Shown piece by piece: positions 32,003 through 42,440 of a stretch of DNA of 64,000 nt. A program made the position numbers and the translations under genes. Location of the stretch: assembly GCA_030159075.1 (NCBI GenBank), contig BROG01000645.1, positions 270,501-334,500 on the forward strand, in the 5' to 3' direction. The DNA comes from Atrina japonica. Taxonomy: Eukaryota > Mollusca > Bivalvia > Pterioida > Pinnidae. Below the pieces are notes generated by a model. That model was not told the DNA's origin and made no database searches. It saw only the letters and a program-made list of their open reading frames with translations. Every line of letters starts with the position of its first letter. The first letter of the stretch is position 1.

Positions 32003-32782
32003 TCAATCTCTGTCAAATCTTAACCATTTTCTGACTAAGGGTGTCTTTGCAGAATATTTTATGTCAGTAGAAGGAAGAATAGGCATAGCGTCGTAGAACC
32101 CTGTGTCATCTTCATTATTATTATCATCCAGAGGTTTAGGGGAACTCATAGCCTTTGGTTTTCCCGTAGGTTGATTCATCACTTTGATATAATTAGGGTT
32201 ACGTATCCAATCACGAGGAACATTCGATTCCACTAATCCTTTTACAAAACTATCAAGTCCCGATGGTTGATACTCTTTTCTAGGTTGTGGTTGTAAGGCA
32301 TCACTTACGAGATCGACCATATTTGTCCCAGGAACGGTCTTCCCTTTGTATTGTATTTGACCGTCTTTTATCCATGTTAGTATATCAGAATGTTTCTTGA
32401 GATGTTTAAATAACAAAGGGACTTTTGGTTTTAATGGAGCAGTGACACTGGATGTAATAGCTGTCATAAGATCTTGATCTTCAGGAGACATTTCAGCTTT
32501 AACATCATCTTTGACTTCTTTGACTTTTTCTGTTTTCTGAGACCAAGGTCTCTGTTCTTCAGGATGACGAGCTTGTTGTACATACGTACGGTATCGATGA
32601 ATGTCTTGACCAAACTCGGCTACCTTAGCTTCAGAAGGCAAATCATCACGATCTACAATCGCATCTAATTCATTACCTAAACGCACCGAAGATGCTATGA
32701 AGGTGTATGAGGCAAAGGATTGAAAACGTCTTTCTCTCCATTGTTTGAGTTCCTCCATGGACCTCTCGGGAACTAAGACCAT
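32003..32782 (-). CDS. 259-aa ORF of a Polinton/adintovirus-like element, function unknown
   Basis: The frame is intact from ATG 32782 to its stop. It is hydrophilic, with no signal peptide or membrane span. The N-terminal third is charged, with coiled-coil potential (MEELKQWRERRFQSF; EKVKEVKDDVKAE). A central block at about residues 123-145 contains LLFKHLKKHSDILTWI followed by KGKTVPGTNMVDLV. A second block has GLVESNVPRDWIRNPNYI. The C-terminus is acidic and then basic (DDNNNEDDTG ... RKWLRFDRD). I recall similar ORFs beside integrases in invertebrate mobile elements but cannot name a function. It lies 132 bp upstream of the broken integrase and 17 bp downstream of a pX-like frame, in the same direction. 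Its integrity next to decayed neighbours is unusual. Confidence 0.6.
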   Translation of the reverse strand: MVLVPERSMEELKQWRERRFQSFASYTFIASSVRLGNELDAIVDRDDLPSEAKVAEFGQDIHRYRTYVQQARHPEEQRPWSQKTEKVKEVKDDVKAEMSPEDQDLMTAITSSVTAPLKPKVPLLFKHLKKHSDILTWIKDGQIQYKGKTVPGTNMVDLVSDALQPQPRKEYQPSGLDSFVKGLVESNVPRDWIRNPNYIKVMNQPTGKPKAMSSPKPLDDNNNEDDTGFYDAMPILPSTDIKYSAKTPLVRKWLRFDRD

Positions 32783-32799
32783 TTTCCGTGTGCCTATGG

Positions 32800-32982
32800 T
32801 TATAGAATAGATTTTAAGACAGGAGAAGCTATGGCTCCTAGTAATGGCGCTAATAAGGGTAAGATAGGTAAAACACCACCCTGTTGATTCGTTAGAATAC
32901 GACGTCTTTGAGGGACAGTCAATTGAGGATGAACTAGTTTTCTTAAGACCCGTTTCTTTGAACCCAACGAACGCGCCTTATA
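32800..32982 (-). pseudogene. short adenovirus-core pX-like fragment, 5' end lost
   Basis: The minus frame is open from a TGA at 32985-32983 to a TAA at 32802-32800 (60 codons, no ATG). The first half is very basic (SKKRVLRKL; PQRRRILTNQ), then a glycine pair and a hydrophobic tail GGVLPILPLLAPLLGAIA. This basic-then-GGxLP-hydrophobic layout is typical of pX/mu-like small core proteins of adenoviruses, adintoviruses and some Polintons. The match is by pattern only. It immediately precedes the 259-aa ORF. A nearby ATG is out of frame, so the start is lost or lies in a missing segment. Confidence 0.5.
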
Positions 32983-32989
32983 TCATGAC

Positions 32990-33800
32990 ACTGGTTGTAT
33001 CCTTGAAACACCATTTTTCGCGCACTTAGGGGTTCTTGCACAATCAGTGCTATGTCAACAAAACTTACGATTTTCAACCTAGTTTTATCCATTATAGATC
33101 GTTAAATTTGCCCACTTCAGTAATCATCTAGAAACAGTGAAAATACCGAAGAATATCGGGAATAGGATATCGGATTGCGCGATTATTGATGTGTGTGAAA
33201 ATATATAGTTGGATGATATATTTGGACAGGAGTTGACATAATACAGTAAACGTGGAAATTTCATGTGGGATAATTTACACTAAATATGCAGTTTTTTTTT
33301 AGTAAATATCCCCATCACCTCCCCGCGTACCAGTCCCACAGTTGTACTAAGAATTATCTTTTAATATATCACTGCTCATAGTAAATTGTAGTGACATCGC
33401 GTAAAAGATCCAAACGGGTATGGTTTACATGAGAAAATTATCAACACGCGCAAAATATCGGCGATAACAATAATGTAAATAAATTAAAAAAAAATGTAAA
33501 TATATCATATTTCTTGTCTCTTTCTAACGCATGGAATTATTCAGTCATTGACATTGTTCTGAAAATATGTAAATCTTTATTTGAAAGTGATTATTTAGCA
33601 ATGAACGCATTAACCCTTACACCCCTGAATATCTAAGTGGTATGCTCTTTTTTATTGTTTAAGACCAGTCTATTAAGGTTATTATGGTTGAAAGAAACAA
33701 TTTTATGTTACTTTTGACCACCTGTCTGCTATCAATTAAGGTTTCAACCAATCACAGAGCTTGTATAAAAAATGCCACATAAAATATATGGAAGCCTATG
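32990..33800. other. no gene recognised; repeat E copy inside
   Basis: No further capsid, protease, ATPase or polymerase frames of the relic are visible here. The stretch 33618-33695 is a copy of repeat E (see 10672-10752). Confidence 0.45.
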
Positions 33801-33804
33801 TACG

Positions 33805-34030
33805 TACAGGTATACCAAGGTAAATTGACACATGTTTACAAACAAAACGAGTCTTAATCAAAAATCATAACGGGGGTGACAAACTACTTGTCGTCACAAA
33901 AGTATTAGAGATTCAATAATGCATGGAGTCCGTGCAAGGTAATATGTTTTACCTGTACAACCTATTTTTGGAAAGTAGACCGTATTGTTTTGGTTTCTGA
34001 CTGAAACAGGATGTGCCACTTTACCATCAA
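33805..34030. repeat. dispersed repeat D
   Basis: The blocks aggtataccaaggtaaattg, cacatgtttacaaacaaaac, aaaatcataacgggggtgac, gagtccgtgcaaggtaatat, attgttttggtttctgact and aggatgtgccactttacc recur at 60140-60415, with a shorter copy at 43660-43775. Confidence 0.65.
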
Positions 34031-34162
34031 CTGCGGCATATTTTTGTTATCTCTTTTAAAACTTTTTGTTGTTGTGATTTGTGTGGCGATACCGGAACAG
34101 ATTTCTTTTTTAAATTTTGAATGGTGTTTTAGGCTAAATTAAGCAATTTTCGAGTTTTTGAT

Positions 34163-34314
34163 GGTGGATGAGAGGACTCGGTTACAGTGTAGCCTTCTGC
34201 AAGTAAACTGAAAAACATTCTCACAAAAATCAACTTAGGTTCCAGCGGGGCTCGAAGTTTTAGAGATTTCATGGTTCAAAGCGCGTAATTCTATCCACTC
34301 GGCTACGGAGGTCC
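34163..34314 (-). mobile_element. SINE-1 copy, partial
   Basis: The antisense head (ctatccactcggctacggag), the junction atcaacttaggttccagcg and part of the body (cttctgcaagtaaactgaaa) are present. The 3' body beyond tggatgagaggactcgg is missing. Confidence 0.75.
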
Positions 34315-34416
34315 CTATCGGAAAAAACAATTTATTTTTCACATTTTCATTAACAGTCATGTTTTCAGTTGTTTTTGGTCATCTTCTCCATGAACCACTA
34401 GTAAAGTAATCTCTTA

Positions 34417-34560
34417 CAGTTTTCTTGCGGAAGGTCGGTGGTCTTTACCCGGGTAACCGGGGTTTCTCCTCCACCAATAAAAAACTGGACGCCATCATAT
34501 GACTGAAAAATTGTTGAGTATGGCGTAAAACAAAAAAAAAATCAAATCAAATCATCAAAT
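34417..34560 (+). mobile_element. SINE-1 copy, 3' part
   Basis: It begins inside the body (cttgcggaaggtcggtggtc), runs through tttacccgggtaaccggggt, ctccaccaataaaaaactgg and attgttgagtatggcgtaaa, and ends in an A-rich tail with (ATCAA)n. It lies head to head with the partial copy at 34163-34314. Confidence 0.85.
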
Positions 34561-34748
34561 CAGAGTTGTCGGTCCTTGCAATTGCTAGTATTATAAAGCT
34601 TTCGCCCAGCAAGTATAAAAATCTGGTTTGAATCCTGTTTTTCCGGAACCAAAGTGACCAAATACATCAGACACACCTTTTATTTTATCATTAATTTTCA
34701 CTATATTAGTTTTTCTGAAGCCTCTAGATATATGACTGGCTTAGGAAA

Positions 34749-34773
34749 ACACACACACACACACACACACACG
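34749..34773. repeat. (CA)n microsatellite
   Basis: A short CA run. Confidence 0.95.
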
Positions 34774-35030
34774 TTTTTCACTTATTTTTTTTTTCATTCA
34801 CATTAACACGTTCTCACTATTTGATTTTTGCATAAAGAGTACACTTGGTTTCTGTTGGTACTGGTTCGAACCCGGTCCGAGGTCCTTAGCCACATGACAT
34901 ATTTTATTGTTTTTGCAAATATCCAATGATATCATACATATATATGTCTGTAACTTTAGTTAGTGATATGAACTTAACGAGTGTAAATAAAAGTACAACT
35001 CATAAATGACTAAATAATATATGATAAATG

Positions 35031-35033
<3 letters not shown>

Positions 35034-35064
<31 letters not shown>

Positions 35065-35340
35065 ATAAATAAAAAAAAACATCATTATTGAAAATACATA
35101 TATCTACAGTGACAATCTCTGTCTTTCTCCCTCCCACTCTGTCCATCTGTATTTTCTTACCTCTTTCTCTGTCTTACTTACTCTCTGTCATTCTCTCATC
35201 CCTTTTTTCCCTTTCTAACGCCCCTCACCCCCCTCTCTCTCTCTCCTTTCTCGCTCTCACTCTCGATCTCTTTTTCTCTCACTCTCTGTATATCACTCTC
35301 ATTGATCATAAATCACTTTATTTGTAATCGTCACAATTTA

Positions 35341-35416
<76 letters not shown>
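35034..35416. repeat. simple-sequence cluster: (ATA)n, CT-rich, (AT)n
   Basis: An ATA run (35034-35062), a pyrimidine-rich stretch (35110-35310) and a nearly perfect AT run (35341-35416). The Ser/Leu-rich frame on the plus strand is low complexity. Confidence 0.9.
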
Positions 35417-35420
<4 letters not shown>

Positions 35421-36284
35421 ATCACTTATCTGTAATAAATCGATTTATTGACTATCCTGTTTATCTATTTATCATTTTTATCTGCTTGTTTACATGCAAT
35501 GGCCATTTTTACCTAGAGGAAGGTATAAACACACCTTGCGTAACGTCATGCAATCATGACTCGTGGCAAGTGACAATGTATGTGAAATTAACATTTCAAA
35601 ACGAGTGTCACTAACGGCAATAAAAAATGTTCAACATTTGATACAGAGCTATGAAAAAAAACCTCAGTTGTATGATTTATTTGATTTATTGCATTATCAA
35701 ACGTTATACCACCTGAGGTTACTGATAAACAAGAACCTAAACGTAAAGTTTTATGTATGGAAAATTCTACATTTTCTCACGAAGAAAATATTGTTTATTT
35801 GTAAACAACTTTGAATTTTAATGAGTTATGGTAAATTCTATGTACATTTCATTTATTTCATATCATTTACGGTAGCTATATAATTTTTTTTTATTCTACT
35901 GAATTAATGAATTTTAATTTTTTATTCTAATTTCCACTTGACTTAGTTTTGGATTTTTTTGATTAATTAAATGCCTTTTACTGATAATATAGGAATTCAA
36001 TGTTAAATATTTTTGGGGAAATACCACTACTGGTTATATAAAATGTCAACTTCAAATAATTTCTTTTTGTTTAGGCGTGTAGCCCCCCCCCCCCCCATGC
36101 AAATATAGGCATAGGTGTTGAAAATTGGGGCTTAGCCTCCAATTTAGCCCCCACTTCTGGCGTGTGTGTGTTTTAATAAACACTTTCAATTTGCTTCCGA
36201 CGCATATGAATATACTTGTGTCACACGCAAAAACGCATATGAAATGCTTGTCACGTGATACTCCCAGATCCCAGAACAAGGAAG
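35417..36284. other. no gene recognised
   Basis: The region includes a C15 run near 36083-36098. The frame at 35563-35814 has no recognisable domain or splice support. Confidence 0.4.
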
Positions 36285-36289
36285 TTCTA

Positions 36290-36502
36290 ATTAACTCGTC
36301 AAGCCCTGTGGTCACATCTAAACTCGCCCAAATCAATAAAGAGTATGGTCTGTTGTTATAATACAGGAGTAAACAAGTTCTTATTGCATATAAAATTATT
36401 ATAAAATTTTGATTCTAAATTACCCTACATCCCTAAATTCTGACAGTGGACTTAACCATTCTTTGAAATGGACAGGTCCAAATGTGACTCCAGGGGTTGA
36501 TG
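36290..36502. mobile_element. MITE-3 copy, dyad type
   Basis: The left end agccctgtggtcacatctaa and right end (reversed) catcaacccctggagtcaca resemble each other in inverted orientation. Interior words are aaatcaataaagagtatggt, gagtaaacaagttcttattg, tgacagtggacttaaccatt and tttgaaatggacaggtccaa. Copies are at 50437-50660, 53500-53735 and 58775-58950, with fragments at 41805 and 59655. Confidence 0.65.
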
Positions 36503-36654
36503 TCTTTTCCATATGGACAATCAACATTTCTGCGAGTATCATGTCACAAAGAACCAACCGACACTTGGAAATCTGATTTGCTTCTCAGTTATTTTATTTT
36601 TTTGAAATTAAAAGTTAGCAAATCGGGCGCTTAGTACCATAGACATATTATACG

Positions 36655-36845
36655 TGTATATGACTGTCGGATTCAGGCGGATGCAGCGGGCGTGGGACCT
36701 TCTCTCCCAGTTGACCTAAAACATTAATTCTTGTATGAAATGTGGAAAACTGAATAACAGATTGCCACAATGCTACATGTAAGGAAGATACTCTAGGCCC
36801 GCACCCATCTAACCTGAAATCCTGGATCCACCCCTGCATATAATG
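36655..36845. repeat. dispersed repeat F (GGATCCACCCCTG end)
   Basis: The element ends gaaatcctggatccacccctg. A related but diverged copy is at 37385-37605, which ends ctggatccacccttgc and begins tcatagacgtaggaactggg. An end fragment occurs near 25655 (agtggtggatttagat). Confidence 0.45.
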
Positions 36846-37224
36846 CATTTCATTACCAAAAAAAAAAGAAAAAAAAAAGAGTACATTACGATTTAATTCA
36901 GTATAAATTTAGATTTTTTTTTTCAAACAGATATTATTCTTATAAGTACAATCGAAAGCTTCACCTAGGATAATTCTAACACTTCAATTAAAAAAAATCA
37001 TATAAACCTATCAGAAAATGAGAGTAACATCCCATCTTAGAATTAAATAAAAACAAAAAAACTGAATTGTAAATTGCTACATGCACGATGAGTTTCAAGT
37101 TAAAGTTTGTCAGTACTTCCGAATTAAATCGTCTGTTGTACATACAAACTAAACTGTAGAAACAATATCTATAAAAGCAGCAGAAGTTTTCAAATTATCG
37201 ACTTTTCTTTTAAACATACATTGA

Positions 37225-37310
37225 CTCATTCACCCCCTACAGACACATTTGGACTGGTCTAAGTCATTGATTTAGAGAAGAGTCTATTTTTGTTCAGGGG
37301 TTGATGATTT
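37225..37310. repeat. MITE-2 copy
   Basis: cacccc...agacacatttggactggtct, aagtcattgatttagagaag and gttcaggggttgatga are as at 4062-4150. Confidence 0.65.
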
Positions 37311-38154
37311 TAAAAAAACAAAGATCCACCTCTTATGTGTATTCGACATTCACTGAATCACCGATACAAATGAGTTTTTTATATCATAGACGTAGGAACT
37401 GGGGGGATCAGGGAGGCCACCCCTCACTTTTTTTCACATACAATTTTTTTATACTACCATACGTCTGGAATCCAGGAAAAGGCTTCCCATGCAGGACTTT
37501 TAAATTAGTGCCTACCAAAAATTTCGCGCATCGCTACGCTCGGCGAAAACATTTTAATGATATCTTCCTTCATATTAAGACAATATACTGGATCCACCCT
37601 TGCTTTGTTTATATATTTTGGATATGATGGATTTGGTTTGCCTTAGGCAACCTATCGGTAAAGACATTTTCGTTTGCGTTTTCTCAGCATGTATGAATAT
37701 AAGTTTGTTTGTAAACAAAATTTGCATTGTATCAAAATGTATATGTTTCCCCTTGTCTTAAATTATCAGCCAATGACCTGAAAATTAATAATCAGTGATA
37801 TCCAATGTTTTGCACATAATGAACTTACCATTTGCACGTGTACGGTGTCTTATTTACACCCCCCTTTAAAATCGAACATTTCTGGGAAACATATCCAGAT
37901 GGGCCATGGGGAAACAATAATTTTTTTGTATGGAAGCTAGAGAATATCTCATCTGGCTTCCGAATTAATCTATCAACGAAATATTTTGAACGATAAAGAG
38001 GTCAAAATTAAATATCTGGAGGGTACTAGAACTAAATTCTTCCACGAATTTAAGTAACTTTTTAGACGATCCAACCTTCTTTTGACAAGGGTAATCAATG
38101 TGGTTTACTAGCGGAGCATGCCTACTTGGCGTAGGTTTCATGTTCCTTTGTTGC

Positions 38155-38410
38155 ACCTGTCACCAGTTATCGCATTACAAAAGATTTCACGTTTTGACCT
38201 GTCTGACCTTGACCTTTTTGACCCAATGACTTTGGAAAAGCATACAGTTCTTAGGCAAGTCATGGAGATTAACTGACATAAGTTTGATGTTCCTGTGTTG
38301 AGTCTGTCACTAATTATCGCATTACAAAAGATTTCACGTTTAGGCCTGTGTAACCTTGACCTTTGACCCAATGACCACTGTGTGACCTTGACCTTTGACC
38401 CAATGACCAC
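38155..38410. repeat. 148-bp tandem repeat with TGACCTTGACCTTTGACC words
   Basis: The word atcgcattacaaaagatttc occurs twice, 148 bp apart. Each unit carries tgaccttgaccttt-type words, with a short extra duplication at the right end. From memory this is a common bivalve repeat. It lies about 0.65-0.9 kb upstream of the secreted-protein gene. Confidence 0.7.
38357..38401 (-). promoter_or_regulatory. two perfect DR1 nuclear-receptor-type sites inside a repeat
   Basis: TGACCTTTGACCC occurs at 38357-38369 and 38389-38401, each the reverse of GGGTCA-A-AGGTCA (DR1, the RXR/HNF4 pattern). An extra TGACC half-site precedes the second. They lie about 640 bp upstream of the inferred transcription start of the gene at 39071. 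Function is inferred only. Confidence 0.3.
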
Positions 38411-38728
38411 TGGAAAGTGGAAAGCCCTAATAAGTATAAACAGAACAAAAGTAAGAGGTTTCTTCACTGGAAATTGGAAAACCCTAATAAGAATAAACAG
38501 AACAAAACTAAAAGGTTTTTTCACTGGAAAATGGAAAGCCCTAATAAGAATAAACAGAACAAAAATAAGAGGTCTTTTCACTGGAAAATGGAAAGCCCTA
38601 ATAAGAATAAACAGAACAAAACTAGGAGGTCTTTCCACAGAAAATGGAAAGTCCTAATAACAATAAGAATAAACAGAACAAAACTAAAAGTTTTTTACTC
38701 TGGAAAGTGGAAAGCCCTAATTAGAATT
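38405..38728. repeat. 57-bp minisatellite, 5-6 units
   Basis: The word ggaaagccctaata (variants) begins at 38419, 38476, 38533, 38590 and 38647, spacing 57, and again near 38709 after a 6-bp insertion. Because 57 is divisible by 3, long frames open on both strands (for example repeats of RINRTK on the plus strand). I regard these as artefacts. Confidence 0.88.
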
Positions 38729-38974
38729 GACATTAAAAACAGTTCTATTTTCAAGCGAATATTATACAGAACCTTTTGCACCTTGCACATGCGCATCTAA
38801 TTTAACTTTATTCAACGCCGAACGTTCAAAATTTCGGTATAACCCACTAGGCCTATAGCTAGTTGTACATTATTCGGTCCCTAGGGGTATTGTTCTGCCG
38901 ACGTGCACACGTTCTCTCTTCACAAGCCTTTGGAAAAACCACTAAACCCGCATTACCAACAGAATAAGCGGGAA

Positions 38975-38983
38975 TATATTATA
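38975..38983 (+). promoter_or_regulatory. TATA-like element of the secreted-protein gene
   Basis: TATATTATA lies 96 bp upstream of the ATG at 39071. A start site about 30 bp downstream would give a 5' UTR of about 65 nt. No initiator motif is certain. Confidence 0.4.
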
Positions 38984-39070
38984 CGAAGATAATTAACGCT
39001 GTGCTAGTGAACGGAACGGCCTTCCATACTGAGCACTAAAGCAGAACGTGGATTACAAATCGTCGTGAAA

Positions 39071-39125
39071 ATGGAGAATATGGTATGCTTTACCTGTTTG
39101 GCAGTTTTATGTTTGTTTGTTGCAG
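39071..39125 (+). CDS. secreted-protein gene, exon 1 (signal peptide)
   Basis: The ATG in good context (gaaaATGG) encodes 18 codons plus one base: a short polar start, MENM, and then a hydrophobic core VCFTCLAVLCLFVA. It ends at a strong donor GCAG/gtaagtg (39126) in phase 1. This is a textbook signal-peptide exon. It joins in phase to 62763, where the sequence continues G-IAAQEC, so signal cleavage is likely after IAA. There is an intervening intron of 23.6 kb. The protein is expected to enter the secretory pathway; its final function is unknown because only the first 46 residues are in the window. A TATA-like box at 38975 supports the start. Confidence 0.72.
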
Positions 39126-41034
39126 GTAAGTGTGCGATTTTTTTTTACTGATTAGTTTACTTGAAAATACAAAATGAACACCTAAAATAACGGTGCTTTC
39201 ATTTGCCCGTGTTTGATTAATTTTAACACTGACCAGCATCGATGCAAAGTACAAAGGATTTATTCTTGAACTCGAGTCGCTTACATTACATTTCTGTATC
39301 TGCGTAAATCTGCGTTGGATATTTAAAGGGCTTCATGTAAATAATTTAAACTGTAAAGTTTTAAATAATGATAATGAAAACAGACCTTTTAAGAACAGAA
39401 ATTGTACATTTATTTAATTTTCTCCCTTGCTAGACTGAAGTACGAACATGTAGTTAATACGGTGGAAGATAAAATATAAATGCCGCCACTATCATATTGT
39501 GCATTTTTGAGATTTTTTGCTCTCTTTTACCGGAGTCCAGTGTGTTGAGGTGTGTGATGAGTTGCCATCGCCTCAGGCACGGCATTTTTGGCGCAATCTT
39601 TCACAAAATATTCATATCTAAGCTGAAAAAATATGCCGGCGATCTGTAGACATATTTATAACAAACGTTGGCTGTATTATTTTTTTTTTATTGCATCCAG
39701 ATTTTTAGGCGTGGATTTTTTTGTTAAGGCTTTTCTTCCACTTTCGTTTTATGTAGCAGTGAATCACTGCTTGTAGCATCATAAAATCCACATATTTTTT
39801 TTTTTTGCTTTTTACATACATGTCTGCTGAGCTTTAAGGAAGCACAATATTGTATTTAAGATAAAAGTTATCTAGATCTTGAAAAAAAGTCTTAACAGTT
39901 TTAACATTGAAGCTGTATTATGGGTACATGAAGCCATATGGGATACAGATCTAGAAGGATGGGGGGGTGTGTGTGTTGTGGTGTAGATGAATTTTCTACG
40001 AAGACATTCATGTACATTTATCTTCCTTCGTTTTGATTCATGTATTTAAGTGGGTCGCTTTCAACAGGACAAAGTTGGGACAGCTAAAGTGTATCATTTG
40101 ATGTAAATGTGAATTTGTACAATAATATTACTGGTTTATTCCCAAGTTATAATTCAATATCTTTTTGAATGTTATATAGACCTACATGCACATTAACCTC
40201 ATTATGTATTTACGCCAGTTCAGGAAATTGTTCTATTTCTATCAGTAGATTCACATTCATAAAATTCCATCTTATTTCTAGTCTAACTTGTCCACCCTTT
40301 TAAAGATAGTGAATCCCTCTATCAGTGACATAGGCTAGTCCATTTTTCTATTTGAGGGAAGGGGTCATTTTTGATGTTTACACGTCTCTACAAATTCTAT
40401 ATCCAGACAGTTCCATTTCCATCAATATCTTTTACTTATCTCAATTGCAAACTCTCTTTCAGTTCTATAAATTTTCTTCCCATCTAAATCTGTAGCAGGA
40501 ATTGCCTTTGGTTGTCAATTTCTGTTTTGCCTATAGATCTGTTTAGTTTCAATGAGTCATCTTTGGAATATTGTGGGCTTTCTCTTATTCTAAAAGACAT
40601 ACAAGTAATCTTCAGACAGAAATTCTCTCACAATATATTACTCATTTCATTTGGTTCAGATTTTCCAGTATCACTTAAAAAAAAAAGTCTGGCTAATACA
40701 AATGTGTACACAACCAATTAGGTATTTAAAGAGATTTTAACTGCAGGCCTACCGGGAACCGAGTTTCTGCACTTGATGATTCAAATCTGTATTGATATTG
40801 GTTTTTTTTTTCTTTTCTGTCATTTTAATGGAATGTCAATCAACGTACAGTTAGCTTTTTCTGTAGGATGCATCAAAATCTCTTCAGTGTTGCATATTAT
40901 TGTGCCACCTACATGTACAAATAGAAATACATGTATGCACTTTTGACTGAAAGACTTTCAAACTCTGGTAGTAGATTACATGTATAGAATAGTATTTGTT
41001 TGTAGCTGTATTTGAGGTGTTCATTGATATGCAC

Positions 41035-41081
<47 letters not shown>
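41035..41081. repeat. (GA)n microsatellite
   Basis: An uninterrupted GA run. Confidence 0.97.
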
Positions 41082-41083
<2 letters not shown>

Positions 41084-42319
41084 GTCGAATTACATGCATT
41101 TGGTTCTTCAGGAAATCATTGGGCAATTTTCTAATGATATACATGTGTATACATTGTACATTTGTATTTGCATTATTATACATTGTGCATGTAAAAGTAT
41201 ATATATATATTTTTTATACAATGTACATTGCCACCTAGAATATAAATTTCATGAGTAAAGGTCTAGAAATATTTTTGTATTACATGTGTGTATTAAACAT
41301 GTACATATATATATACATGTTTACATAGTACATGCACTGTAATATACATGTATATAGTAATGCATGTACATGTTTGTGATTTCTGATAATTCATAATTTT
41401 TATGACCCCAGTCTGAAGGTCGGGGGGGGGGGGCATCTAGTGTTTGGATTGTCCATCTGTCTGTGTCTGTCTGTCTGTCCGTAATTCTGTCCTGGTTACA
41501 TTGTACATATAAAGTACAATATTTCAAGTTTGGATTATGATACACTGTACAGTACTTAGACTGTAATTTCATCTAAGGGTTGCTCACACTTCACTGACAT
41601 CACATGCCCCTGGGGGTGGGGTGGGGTCAAAATGTGGCAAAAAATTTGTCAGGACCGTGGGCATTTGTGTTTCACAAACACATTTTGATAAATGTATCTC
41701 TAGAAATTCGGTGAAAATATGTTCAATAATTCTTCCATTTCAAAGAATATTGGTAAGTAACTTACAACTGGAGCAGAATTTTGGCCTGATGTAATATTAA
41801 CTTGTTCATTCCTGAATGTTGACAATAGACTTTACATTTACTGATTTGGATGAGTCTAAATGTGACCACAGGGGTTTTGCATGATGAGATAATTTTGGCC
41901 CTAAGTTATTGAGTTATTGCCTCTGTTCTTGCCTATACCTAACAGCATATACATGTTGTGGAACATTTTCATGTGGTTCAGGCTGACCATCCCAGAGTTT
42001 CTGAAATTCACCGGTCTTACCAGTAAACCGGTAAATTTTACAAAAGTCCAATGAAATCTATCTGATAACTGGTCCAAATGACCAGCAAGTTTCCATTTCA
42101 TTTCAGTTCATGTTGTGTATATATACAGACCAGTAAACATTTTCTTTGACCACTGAAATTCCTTTATTCACTGGTCTGGTTGACCAGTTTTTTTTTAATT
42201 TCAAAATGTCTGCCATCCTGTCAGTTTAAAAAGAAATGTTACAATACAAGTACATGTACTTTTTTCTCCTGACAATATTGGGAAGAGCTAATGTTGTCAT
42301 ACAAATGTACATATATACC

Positions 42320-42440
42320 TTACTAACCCATCCACCCCTGAAAAAAAATAAAATAACGGACTACAGTTTTTTTGTAGTCTGTCAATCAATGACTTAGACC
42401 AGTCCAAATATGTCTTTTTGGAAGTATGAGTTAAGGGAAA
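42320..42440. repeat. MITE-2 copy, inverted
   Basis: cacccctgaaaaaaa, ctgtcaatcaatgacttaga, ccagtccaaatatgtctttt match the MITE-2 consensus in antisense. Confidence 0.55.

Noticed and set aside
32474..32668. Plus-strand 64-aa frame
   Set aside because: It is a shadow of the 259-aa minus-strand ORF.
38138..38800. Repetitive frames of 91-166 codons on both strands
   Set aside because: They are open only because the 57-bp minisatellite unit is a multiple of three; both strands are equally open, with no start or splice support.
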